A stretch of 64,000 nucleotides of DNA from Lineolata rhizophorae. Lineage: Eukaryota > Ascomycota > Dothideomycetes > Lineolatales > Lineolataceae. Both the position numbers and the translations under genes were made by a program. Positions 1 through 10,688 of this stretch are shown here, piece by piece; position 1 is the stretch's first letter, and each line of letters starts with the position of its first letter. The stretch spans positions 142,633-206,632 of the forward strand of contig MU001696.1 in the NCBI GenBank assembly GCA_010093515.1. Reading direction: 5' to 3'. The notes beneath the pieces were generated by a model that was not told where the DNA came from, searched no databases, and was given only the letters and a program-made list of their open reading frames with translations.

Positions 1-193
1 GTCACGTGACTGTTGGAGGTGGTGGTTGAAACAGAAAATTTCCGGCCTACTGACATTCCGTATGCCCTCCGGTTTCTGCTGGAGCGCCACCAGCTTCTCC
101 GGGCTGACGACGGGCATGACGGCGATTCTTCCGCTTCCGCCAAATCAGGAAGCAGTGGGTATCTCTTGCGCGGCCACACAGCCTTGTGGTGTT

Positions 194-249
<56 letters not shown>

Positions 250-1255
250 AACTCCCGTCACAAACGTAGCCCCGGCACTCTCCAGCACAGGCGTAGAATC
301 GCCCACAAAAGCCACCACGTACAGTAATACAGTAATACCGGTCGACAGACAGGGCGCTGCGGCCAAGCTTTTGCCGCCGTTCGAGCCTCGGTGCGGCGCC
401 GCCACTGGGCCGCCGACGACCGGGGAAAAGAGCCGCTTATCGAAATCCGGAAGCCCGAGCCTCGAGGCCCGTGGCCCTGTCGCTGCCGAGGCGAACGAGA
501 GATCTGAGACAGGCGTTTGGAGTTTGGGCGGGAGGCAACAGACGCCGGTTTCGGCCCTGGTGGCGTGCGCCTGCGCCCGGTACGTGCGAAGTCGCCGTGT
601 TATGCGGGAGCCGTGTACGGAGTGCCAGGCTCGAGTTTTTCTCTGTCGCCTATAGCCCGGGCGGAATCTCTGGCCGGCGGCGCAGATCTGGTTGTAGCGT
701 CAGGCGTTGCGATCGTCAGGGCGCCGGCGGCGGGAGCCCGCCCTGTCACTCGCCGTTCAAATGTCGGGCTCCCCCTTCTCACGCTCGCGGCGTCTTGGTC
801 AGACCGAGGATGAATTCCCGCAACCGTCGCCTCGTCAGCCTCTGGTTTGCGCTTGTGTGCTCTGCGCATTCCGACTGCGTTCAGCTGCCGTGGAGCGAGC
901 GTCGGCCGGGGTCGGCCTTGGCGCCCGGCAGCCTCCATAACTTAACGCCCTCGCTATACCGACAAACTTCCCTTCCGCGCCCTCCACGCCTCCCGCATCA
1001 TGCTCCGCTAGCCATCCGCTGCGCTGCGCTCGGGCACCTCGGGTGCGTGCATCCATTCGCCTCTCCGTCTTGTGTGCATCTTCCGCTTGACCCGTCCTGA
1101 TATCGCCCAACGCCGCCCCAGTTGCATCCGACCTTCAGCCGCTGCCGTCATCCCGCCAGCCTCCACGATCGACGCAACGGGAAACACCCGCCCCATTCCA
1201 CCGCCTTAATTGTTCTAATAAATAATTGTCTGGATACCGAACCGGCTCTCCCAAC
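1..1255. other. Upstream region of the tandem-PH gene
   Basis: I see no gene here. The stretch is GC-rich and holds a long GTC trinucleotide tract at 194-249. Toward the end it becomes pyrimidine-rich with a short AT-rich spot just before the ATG at 1256, as expected for a fungal promoter and leader. Several overlapping open frames in all registers are low-complexity and look accidental. Confidence 0.6.
194..249 (+). repeat. (GTC)n trinucleotide microsatellite
   Basis: About 18 uninterrupted GTC units, followed by unique sequence. It lies about 1 kb upstream of the PH-domain gene and in no convincing coding frame. Read as protein it would give poly-Val, poly-Arg or poly-Thr runs, which explains the spurious open frames around it. 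Confidence 0.9.
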
Positions 1256-2252
1256 ATGTCAAACGAGCCGCAGCCTTCCCAGCCGACGTCTCCGACGGCG
1301 ACCGGATCCACCTCCACGGCTTCGAAGCCCGCGCCGGCCGCGTCCAACGGGACCAGGATCTCCGCTCCCACGGACGACGAGCCAACTCAGTCAGAAAGGA
1401 TGCAGGTGCAGACGCAGGAGGAGCAGCGCATCCGCAATGGGCACATCGGGCTCGACACGTTCTCGCCCGTGAACCAGAACGGCAGCTTCGAATTTGATCG
1501 CGTGCTCAAGTCAGGCCAGGTGCTGAAGCGCACACGCAAGACCAAGGTACCACGACACCACGCCACCCCAATTGCCTCTCCCCTCCTGCCATCACGGTCA
1601 ACAGCACCAAAGGCTTGGCCCGCGCCGCTAACCTTGCGATTCCCGCACACACAGACCTGGCGCCACATCCACATGGTCCTGCGCCCCAACCTCCTCTCCC
1701 TCTACAAGACCCCCTCCGAATCCAAGCTCCGCCACAACATCACACTGTCAGACCTAACGGCCGTGGCCCGCCAGCGCGATCCTAAGCGCCGCGCCCGCCA
1801 CGTCTTCGCCCTCTTCTCCCCAAGCCGCAACTTCTACTTCGCCGCCGCGGACGATGCCGACGCGACCCACTGGGTCGAGCTCATCCGCCGCGAGGCCCGC
1901 ATCGATGACGAGGACTGGGAGATGATGCGGCGCGTGCAGCAGCAGCAACAGGGCGCGCCGTCGGGGGCGGCAACTGCGGCCAAGGCAAACGCGGCCGACG
2001 AGGCAGACCAGGCCGCCATTGATGCCGCGGCCGAGGAGAGCGGCTGGAGCGCCGGCGATGGATTCTATGGGTACGACGGGCTCGATGGTGGCGGTATTGC
2101 GGCCGGGCTGGATGAGCGCCTGGAAGGCTTCGCGCTCAGCTCGTCGGACGGCGAGGCGGCCGTGTCTTCGGGCGGCGGCACCGGCGGCATCAACGCCGGG
2201 GCCTACGCCCAGCAGAGCTCTCGCCACCACCAGCAACAGCTGCACCATGCCC

Positions 2253-2292
<40 letters not shown>

Positions 2293-3230
2293 ACATCCGC
2301 CACAGCCACAGCCTTCCTCGACACGCACGAGTAAGGAAATGCACCCCACGTCCACAACCACAACAACGACCAGCACCGCCGCCGCCCGCCGCCCCTCCCA
2401 AGCACCCTCCCACGCCCCCTCGCACGCTACCTACATCGCCTACTCGGGCCCGGACCACGGCTCCGTGTCCGACTTCTCCGACTGCGGGCCCGGGCCCGCC
2501 ACCACCGCGGCCGCCAACGCGGCGACCGCTTCCGCCGCCGTCGGAGCGGGAGCGTTTCGCGACTCGTCGCTGTCACTGACGGCGGGCGGACACCCGCCGG
2601 CGGAGAAGCAGGGCGGCGGAGCGAACGCGAGTCAGGTGAGCGGGCTTGGCGGCGGCGGGCCGGAGAAGGGTGGAGGGGCAGCCGTGCTGCAGCAACACCA
2701 GCAGCAGCGCGAGGACGACGAGCGCGTCGTGTGCCAGGGGTGGCTGCTGCTGCTGAAGAGCGCGGGCGGGGTGCGGCAGTGGAAGAAGATGTGGGTAGTG
2801 CTGCGGCCGAAGGGGCTAGCCATGTACAAGAACGAGGAGGTCCGTCCACGTCCTCTGTCCCCCTTCCCCCCTTTCCACGCCGCAGATCGGCGCGAACTAA
2901 CTGCTTTGCCCGCCCTCCCCTCCCCGCGGGGGGCTTGCGCGCGCCGCTCTTCAGGAATACTCGGCCCACCTCATCCTGCCCTTCCCGGCCCTCCTCGACG
3001 CCGTCGAAATCGACCCCCTCTCCCGCTCCAAGCAGCACTGCTTCCAGCTCATCGCCGACGATCGCAACTATCGCCTCTGCGCCCCGGATGATGATCGCCT
3101 CGCGAGGTGGCTGGGCGCGCTGAAGAGCTTGCTGGCGAAGCGCAGGGGCGGGATGATGCAGACGGGCGTCGGCGGTGGGGCCGGCGGCGGAGGAGAAAGC
3201 GGTGGTGGGGCGCCGGTTGCGGCTGGGTAG
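1256..3230 (+). CDS. Tandem pleckstrin-homology (PH) domain protein, Opy1-like
   Basis: Predicted adaptor of 583 residues binding phosphoinositide membranes. My model is exons 1256-1546, 1655-2839 and 2955-3230, with GT-AG introns of 108 and 115 nt. Removing each intron restores a PH fold: the first domain spans roughly residues 85-180 (TWRHIHMVLRPNLLSLY core) and the second roughly 455-560 (GWLLLLKSAG, RQWKKMWVVLRPKGLAMY, then EYSAHLILPF in the last exon). The linker is low complexity, with a polyglutamine run near 2257-2291 and Ser/Thr/Gly-rich stretches. Two PH domains separated by a disordered linker recall yeast Opy1, a PI(4,5)P2 sensor; that link is inference from architecture. The first intron is a multiple of three and stop-free, so its retention would insert 36 residues in frame. 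The start is the first ATG before the conserved part. Confidence 0.8.
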
Positions 3231-4721
3231 TGAAGGTGGGGGCTCTCTAGGAGGTGTGCTTGTTGTCTTGCGCCGGTGTGTGTGTGCGCATTGATTGGGT
3301 TTGAGTAGCTAGCTGATGGTTGGGCAGCTAATTGGGCGGGCGTTTGTATTTCATATCTCGCTTTCGAGCATGGCTTTCCTTGATTTTTGTTTTCTCTTTC
3401 TCTCTCCTTTTTGGTCTCTGTCTTGCTGCGGCTTTTCGTTTGTTGTTGCGTCCGGGCCCACCTTGCATGAGAGGCAAGCGGGCGTTGCTTTTCGTACCGC
3501 ATAAGGCGTCCCACACAAGTCAATGCCTTCCATGGCAGGTTTCCTATCTCATTAGCGGCGGCGTTGCATTTGTCCTTTCTCCTTTGTCTCAGTTCGATGG
3601 GACGCACTTGTTTGCACCAAGTATCAGTGGCTGTACTGGTTGTACCGGCTGTGTTCTGTTTAATTTTGTGTATTGAGGGTGTACTCGAGGTGCGTCTTAC
3701 GTATGACCGCCCATGTGTTTCTGCTTTCTGTTTTACCAGCGATCATCAGGCTTGAAATTGGCATCATTGCGAAGGTCCCCTCCGGACGGTGTTTTCATTG
3801 GTGTTGTTGGTTTTAATGCGTAATCTCAAATTGACGAAGGAAAGGGGGACGTGGGAGGTTGGCCATCTCTTGCTCAAGAGGGGTGTGCAAGAAGCCATGC
3901 ATTCTAGGCATGGTTGAGATTCTTCCCGAATGTGTCTTCTCTTATGAGTTAGCTCGTGCTTTGTACCTTATTCCCTTTGTAATCGATCATGGCATTGCTC
4001 CAAAAAGCTCTCGGCATTTCCCGGTTTCTGACTGTATTGTTTATTCAACTTTTTAAAGATGTAATGGCAACTCAACTTTAGCAGTGTGTGGCTGTATGGT
4101 CGTACGTAGCGACTTGTAGCTCACTACAGACTGGGCAGAAGTAGTTTTTCTGTTTGGAATAGTCTTGTGTATTGGCTCCTTCCGAACAGCCAAAATGCTA
4201 GCAAGTGGATTGATAAGTTTCCCTCATACTATAATTGATGCTTTGCGGCCGTTGGAAATGCGCATCGTGATTTGGACAGATCGTAGGTTCCTCTGGGGTC
4301 GAGGTGTGGAGGATAAGTTCGCTAGGATCAGATGAAGTAAGTCGTGTCATCCAGCTCTCCATGGAAACGCTAGGAGTATATGCTCTTAGGCTTATGCAGT
4401 GTTGTTGTTGAATGTCAGGTTTTTTTACGATTCACATTGATCCATAGCACCGCATCTAAAATGGCAGTTGCACGACTACTCAAGATGTGAGTCACTACCA
4501 ACTCAATCCCTTTCGCACAACAGCGTACAGCCAATAGCTTAATTTCAGAGTCCAATTAGGGCACGCATACAACGTGAATGCACTTCTCAGCAATAACAAC
4601 TTAGGTATCTTCCCCACTCCCATCCACAGCTTTTCCACGCTACCCACCCACCAACTCTTCTCACGTGCTCCTTTACCCGATCACACCCTCCCATAACCCC
4701 CACCCACCATCAACACCAATC
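3231..4721. other. Intergenic region between convergent genes
   Basis: This region holds the 3' flanks of the PH gene (+) and the VWA gene (-). Base composition falls to ordinary intergenic values, with T-rich stretches around 3360-3450. I see no convincing coding or RNA gene in it. Confidence 0.6.
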
Positions 4722-6816
4722 CTAACACAAAAAAAAGGCAAACAACACCCCAACAGCGAGGATCTCACCCCTACCTGCCTTGCTTCCGCTCGCACTGCTC
4801 TCCTGGTCTTCCCCTTGCGCAGCCAGGTCAGCCTCGCCACCCTGCCCTTCGGCACCATCACCGCCCTCATCCCCCCCTTCGCACCCATCACCCGCCTCTT
4901 CGCCGCAGTCGTTGGGGGCGACGGGTGCGACGGGAGACGTATCCTCGTCGTTGCCGCAGCTACCCGGCCTGTCCGGAAGCTCGGCGCAGCCGTCCTCGGG
5001 CAGCCGCTCCTCGTCCCCGGAGCCGCAGGAGGCGCCGTCTTCCTCTGCGGGGGCGCCGCAGGGAGCTTGTTTCGGAGCAGCCGTCCCGCTGCTCGGAGCT
5101 GCGCTCGACGTCGACGTCGGAGAAGTCGGCGGCGCGGCCGACGGCGTGCATTGGCTCTGCATCGTGTTGCGGCCGTCGTCGCTCTTGGGGTCCGGATGGG
5201 AGGGCGCGGGCCAGGTCCAGTCGCCTGGGGTGGTCGAGGCTGGGGTCAGGGTGGGCGCGGCGGTGCTGCTGTGGGAGGATAGCGGTGGGCTTGAGGTCGA
5301 GGTCGCGGTCGGGGAGGCGACTGCGGAGGCGCTGCTGGAACGGGGGGCGGCGGGGGTGCTGCTGGTTGAAGAGGAGGAGCGTGAAGTTTCGCCGTAGCCA
5401 GTCAGCGACGTGGATGGGACGAGCGAGGACGGAAGGGGTGAGGACGTCGACGGGGTCGGCGGGACCACCATTGGGGCCTCGGTGAAAGCCAAAGGCGTGC
5501 CATCCGCCGGCTCGTCCTCTGCCTCGACTTCTTCGGCCTCGACTTCAACGTTGACCATGTGCACTTCTGCAGCGCCGTCGTTGTCGCTCGCTGGCGGCTT
5601 GATGGTGATCAGCGTCCTCATATCCGCGGCCATGACGTCGGATCCGATCACGGCGTGGCCCTGCTCGTCTGTCTCCGTCGAGATCAGCTCGGTGCCGTCC
5701 TCCGCATTCGAAACCGTGACTTGCATGGGTTTGCCGGTGGTGTTGGTCTCGACGGCGAGAATGATGCGTTCACCCCGGTTGATGTCGAAGGGGAAAGAGG
5801 CATTGGACCCGGCGGGAACGCTCATGGCGGAGCCGCTGAGCGGGCCAGGTTGAACGGTGTCATCTTGGCCGTCGTCAGTCGTCATAGGTCCAGCCTCCTT
5901 GTTGCCGCTGAATTCCATGGCCTGGCCGTCGGAGCCGCTGGTGACTGAGAATTCGGCGTCGCTGTCGTTTCCCGTGACTATGACGACAAGGTCATTGTCT
6001 TCATGCTTGTCCTTGTCTTTTCCAAGCTTGTCATCATCCCCTTCGGGCTTCTTTTCAGTAGGGTCATCAGCATCGACATGACTCTGGCCATCATCAGGTT
6101 CGTCTGCAAGGCCAACCGTGTCCCGGCCAAACACCGTCTGCAGAAACTCGCAATACTCTTCCGGCTCGCTCACCCCCCTTATCACTCCCCCATCTCTTTC
6201 AATTGCTTTCCGAACGACCTTATTGGCATCCTCCCCTCCTCCTAGTGCCGCCAAATGCACAACCACACCATTGGAATTGCATCTTTCGACCGCCTCCGCC
6301 GTCCTCCTTGTCAACTCGTCGCTCTCATCCTCCCCATCAGAAAAAACAATCACCTGTGCCCCATTCTCACCTTCGACCTGCCCACACCCACCTTCGACAC
6401 CACTCCCCACAAATGATCCCTTGCGCACGGTGTCCCTCTCATTCAGAACGTCAATAGCTCCCTTCGGACTACCTAGCGGATATGCAATCCGAGCGGGACC
6501 CTCCCCGCCGAAGTTGACGACGGCGACGAGATCATCCTCAGGAGAGAGCTGCAAGACGACGGCACGGGCGCCATCGGTACGGTAGGAATGCGGGTCCGTG
6601 TGTAGGGTCGAAGTAGAGTAGTCGATGGCGAGGGCGATGTGGCGGGGAGAGCCTTGCGTGAGGACGCTAAGGTTGCAGGCGTCGGAGATTTCGGTGCGGG
6701 GTTGGAGTGAAGTCAGGCGAGATGGGTAGACAAGAGGAGCGGGGTTCGAGGCAGCATCAGCGGCAGTGATGCGGGTGAGGAGGGTAAGAAGAGTGGTGAA
6801 ATGGGCAAGTGGAGAC
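4722..6816 (-). CDS. Secreted von Willebrand factor A (VWA) domain protein, probably GPI-anchored; 5' exon unresolved
   Basis: The open frame runs about 698 codons from a likely splice acceptor at 6817-6818 to the stop at 4722. It begins with a hydrophobic stretch (LAHFTTLLTLLTRITAADA) resembling a signal peptide. A VWA fold follows, with the MIDAS metal site DYSTS near 6610 and a second core strand and metal loop, VIVFSDGEDESDE. The C-terminal half is Ser/Thr/Pro-rich then acidic and cysteine-containing, and ends in small residues plus a hydrophobic tail (ILAVGVLFAFFLC), the usual layout of a GPI signal. A cell-surface adhesion or matrix role is inference. The oddity is the start: no in-frame ATG lies between the upstream stop at 6846 and the VWA core, so the initiator must sit in an upstream exon that I could not join in phase. 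Confidence 0.6.
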
Positions 6817-7801
6817 CTAGTAGGGAGATGGCTGTTAGAGGGGGGTCATTTTGACCGATTGGTGTTATCTGTTCCTAGGCTGTACGCACATGGCTGCTGT
6901 GATGGCTGGCTAGATGTATTTGGGAATAGATTGATCTGAGACAGGAAGTAGTGTGATATGAAGCCGAAAGGATAACAGGAACCTAAGGAACGACGAATTG
7001 TAGGAGATAATGTTGACCGCAACGGCCGGAATTTGGCGTGGATGTAAGAATGGTCCACGGAGGTGGAAGAATAAAAGAAACAATGAGTTCGAGGAAGACG
7101 ATTAAGTATTGCTTGACTTTGCCTGGGATGCCCTGAATCGGAAGTAAACAATGGCATAGCGACTACTCTCAAAGCCAGAAATGGAAAGCGACCACTGCCA
7201 GGTACAAGCAGGACCTGCCAAGAACAAAGCCTCTGAGAGAAAGAGGGCCCTATGGATAAAGTATGCACTACTTTCGGAGGAAGGTGAGCAGCTTGAACAA
7301 TTTCAGAAGCTATTACGTAGTGGTTGACTATTTGTAATGTGATATAATGGGCTGGTATCCTAACTGTTGGCCGGGGACCCAGAGCCACTTCCTCTATCTC
7401 AACTTACCGCTTCTATAGCAACACACATCACACAAAAAGCAACACAAGCGGAAATGTTCGCTTACGAATACAAGATTCACTAACTTTGTGCGCGTGCTGC
7501 CACTACAAGTGAATTGATCTCGTTACTTTGGTTCGCATAGCCTCCCCCCTATCAAAAGCCACACTCAGAGTTGCATGTCACGTGCACAGCTTTGCACAAA
7601 CACCCAATCTACATGCGAAGGAACGTCACCAATGATATGCTTGTTTCGGCTAGCAGTTAGCGACAGAACATTTTACTTTGCGCCCCACTACAAACATCTC
7701 CAACCCTCTCACTAGGCGCCCGAGTCAGCGCCGCCAGCTCCTTCTACCACTTCCACATCGCCACTTCCAGAGTTTCATAGGAGGACTTACTACCCGCCGC
7801 C
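6817..7801. other. Divergent promoter region, VWA gene / exonuclease gene
   Basis: This roughly 1-kb spacer lies between the minus-strand VWA gene and the plus-strand exonuclease. It probably contains the missing first exon of the VWA gene and the leaders of both. A 180-codon minus-strand open frame here (6846-7388) has no recognisable domain and I do not accept it as a gene. Confidence 0.5.
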
Positions 7802-9798
7802 ATGACGAGGAAAAAGAAACCTCCTCGGAGCCAAGATGCAGGCTCACAGAACAATCCAGCGTCTCGTCAGCCTCCACAGAATTTGCTCGCGACCCAAAGC
7901 CTAGCCGGCCATGTTCCTCAACATCACAGCTACGGTCATGGTCAACAACATCTGAACAACGCTGGCGGCTTTGCGGCCAACTCCGCCATGCCGCCGTGGT
8001 CTTACGCGCCGTACCATACCTCCTCCTCTCCGCTGTCCCTACAGTCATTGTACCAAGCCTTGCCTCCGCAGCCGCCGCCTTCACAACCATCGCGCAGTGC
8101 TGTTCCACCGCCGCGGGCTTCACGGCCATCGTACCAGGCCGTCCCGCCGCCGCCGTCTCTTCTACAGGGCTCGTATCAAGTGTCCTCTCCCCAGATGGGA
8201 TCTAATCCTGGAAGCCCGGATCCCACGGCCCAGCTGCAGTGCTTTCTTAACCCCGCGCCGAGCAGCCCAACCATAGATCACGGTCCTACTTCTCACGTGA
8301 CTATACCTGCAACTGCAAGCCCGGGCCCTACCACGATCGAGTACACTCCGGAATACATGCAAAAGCTTCGCGACCTTATCCATCCTGAGTCGGTGCTCGA
8401 GAAGAACGGCTACGTCGTGCGTGAACTCACGGCTGAGCAGGTGGAGGGAAAGAGGAGATGTTCAGGATGCCTGAAACGCAAGTGTAAACGGGCGGTCGTA
8501 TCCGGGTGGTCGATATGCTAATGATATATGTGTAGAAATGTCGGGACTCGGAAAAGCGTCGCAAGAAGAGATCGAGAAGGCGTTGAGTCAGAAGAAGAAG
8601 ATGGAGCGCCTCTATAAAGGCCAAACATTTAACGAGAAGGCACCTTCAACCACGGGGGAGAACATCAAAACCGGAGAAAACACGTGAGCAAGTGATCAAA
8701 CCAACATAACGGAAATTGACCTCCTGCTGATGAGTTGTGCGCAAACCGCAGATTCCGCTGCAAGTTCCACCCCGGCAAAGTCATCAACAAGGCAAGTTTC
8801 TCTACCGCCTTCCCGCCCCCTTCAAGCAACACACGCCTCCCCACACCTCCCCCACCCATCCCTTCCCACAGCCGCCACTAACCCCCTCCGTTCCTCCCCA
8901 GCACTGGACCTGCTGCACCACGCACGTCACATCCGCGCCATGCACGGGGCTGCCCGCGCACCTGCCCTCGCCATACGCACGCGGCACGCACTACGCGGAG
9001 TGGGAATTCGACCGGACGCCCCCGGCGGCGCCGGCGGGCGCGGCCGGGCGCGCCCCGCGCGCGGCCGTCGCCCTGGACTGCGAGATGGGCCGCAGCGCCG
9101 CCGGCGCGCCCGAGCTCGTCCGCCTGACGCTGCTCGACTACTTCTCGGGCGCCGCGCTCGTCGACGCGCTCGTCTTCCCCGCCGTCCCCATGGCGCACCT
9201 CAACACGCGCTACTCGGGCGTCGCGTGGCGGGACCTGCACCGCGCGCGCGCGCGCGGCGAGTGCTTGATGGGGAAGCGCGAGGCGCGCAGGGCGGTGTGG
9301 AGGTTCGTGGGGAGGGACACGGTCGTGGTGGGGCATGGGGCGGGGAATGATTTGGGGGCGCTGAGGTGGGTGCATGGGGGTGGGGAGGGGGAGGGGGAAG
9401 GGGGGATCGTGGATACGTTTGTGATTGAGGCGAGGAGGGTGGAGGAGGAGAAGAAGAAAGCGAGGGAAGAGGCAGCGGCGGCGGCGGCGGCAGCGGCGGC
9501 AGAGGAGGGAGAGGAAGACGACGACGGAGATGATGTGCTGGCGGACGAGGATGATACTGCCGAGGACAGCTTGACTAAACAGCACGACGGCACCACCCCG
9601 GCCCGGCATCCTCCCCAAAACCAACCCGCCGCCGCCAAGAAGAAGCCCAAGGGCAGCGGCCGCCTCTCGCTCAAGAGCCTGGCCAAGGCGAAGCTGGGCC
9701 GCGACATCCAGGACCCGACACGGGGCCACGATAGCCTCGAAGACGCCCTCGCCACTAGGGATATCTTGCACTGGATGATTATGAACGATGCGACCTAG
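7802..9798 (+). CDS. DEDDh RNA exonuclease, Rex3-like, with N-terminal zinc-binding module
   Basis: Predicted 3'-5' exoribonuclease of 586 residues. My exons are 7802-8477, 8536-8683, 8752-8791 and 8902-9798. Exo I is ALDCEMG (D347, E349), Exo II is GHGAGNDL (D438) and Exo III is GHDSLEDAL (H564, D569), giving all DEDDh catalytic residues. Before the catalytic domain lies a Cys/His cluster: CSGC, then RCKFHPGK, then WTCC...H...C, typical of fungal Rex-type exonucleases. The N-terminal 190 residues are Pro/Gln/Ser-rich and disordered, and a Glu/Ala/Asp-rich insertion separates Exo II from Exo III. Introns 1 and 3 must use GC donors (GCAAGT in both): the nearby GT in intron 1 would create a stop at the junction, and the GT in intron 3 breaks the frame. 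Family members trim 3' ends of small structured RNAs; the substrate here is unknown. Confidence 0.8.
8478..8535 (+). other. GC-AG intron 1 of the exonuclease gene
   Basis: The donor is GCAAGT, the branch-point-like sequence is GCTAAT near 8516-8521, and the acceptor is TAG at 8533-8535. The alternative GTAAAC donor six bases downstream would put a TAA codon across the junction. Confidence 0.65.
8792..8901 (+). other. GC-AG intron 3 of the exonuclease gene
   Basis: The donor is again GCAAGT, after the codon for the last Lys of FHPGKVINK. The acceptor CCCCAG precedes HWTCC. Both flanks belong to one conserved zinc-binding module, and no GT donor keeps the frame. Confidence 0.7.
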
Positions 9799-10300
9799 CG
9801 AAAAGGCTCGAGTCCAAAAGGGTAAAAAGTCTTCGAGCAGGGAGGTAGGTTGAAGGTTGAAAGCTTGAGAGCCAAGGCCTAGCTTGAGCGTGGATAAGTC
9901 ACAAGGTAGGCTAGGGCAGTCTGAAAATATTATTAGCAACGGGCTTTAAGGACCTTCGATATCGAAGGGCTATGACGGGCCCAAGTTCAGACCCCCAACT
10001 GATCTGGCAACATGTTCTCACTTGTGGCGTTAGGACACGTGAATAATGAACGATGCGGCCTGAAAGAGAAAGGTAAAAGGCGGCAGCGATAGGTAACAAG
10101 TTTGAAAGTTTGAAAGGTAAAAAAAGGGGGTGGCAAGCTTGAGCATGGTTGGATAAGCCACGTAGACAAGGGCAGTCAACAAAGACATCATTAGCAACGA
10201 CTGAAGAACCTTCGATACCGGAGGGTTATGATGGCTCTAAGTTCATAAACTCCAATCATCTTACAACACATTCTCACCCCACTTGTGATGTTCGGAACAG
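9781..10300 (+). repeat. Diverged tandem duplication of the exonuclease gene's 3' end
   Basis: Unit 1 starts at the last codons of the exonuclease (ATGAACGATGCG at 9781) and runs to about 10030. Unit 2 repeats it from ATGAACGATGCG at 10046 to about 10300. Shared landmarks are GCTTGAG, GGATAAG, GGGCAGTC, ATTAGCAACG, ACCTTCGAT (9952 and 10208), AAGTTCA and CTTGTG. The offset is 256-265 bp, with many substitutions and small indels. Confidence 0.8.
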
Positions 10301-10688
10301 TTGAAGAAAAATGCTCTATTTCTACTCAGGAGCTGCATCATTTTGTTTCCCTCGGATTTCCTCCACATTACGTCACTAGCCTTACCTCCTAGCTCCCAGC
10401 TATACCCAATCCTCTTTACCCCCCCCAACTCGGTCGCATGCACATACCTCCGCGTATGCGCCACGCTACATGTGGTATCACAAGGAACAACAGGGAAAAC
10501 AACACGCAACACATGCAGAGACTCAAATCCAGTAATAGAAGTGCAGGAGAGAGACCGCAGCAGGAGAAGAGCAACAGGAACCATTTTGCAGCCGAAAAAA
10601 GAATGAGACATTAGGAAAGAACACCTTCACCTCGCCACAGTCCCCCGCTCCTCCGTTATCTCCGCTTCTCACTCCTTTCTTCACCCCT
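10301..10688. other. Intergenic spacer between convergent genes
   Basis: This is the 3' flank of the HAM1-like gene (-), facing the duplicated flank of the exonuclease gene (+). I see no gene in it. Confidence 0.5.

Noticed and set aside
6846-7388. 180-codon minus-strand frame upstream of the VWA gene
   Set aside because: No domain and no splice phase that joins it to the VWA exon.
8484-8535. GT-AG version of the exonuclease's first intron
   Set aside because: Splicing there places TAA across the junction; the GC donor six bases upstream restores the conserved reading frame.
8878-9939. 353-codon antisense frame over the exonuclease
   Set aside because: The sense frame carries all three DEDDh motifs; the antisense product is compositionally random and due to high GC3.
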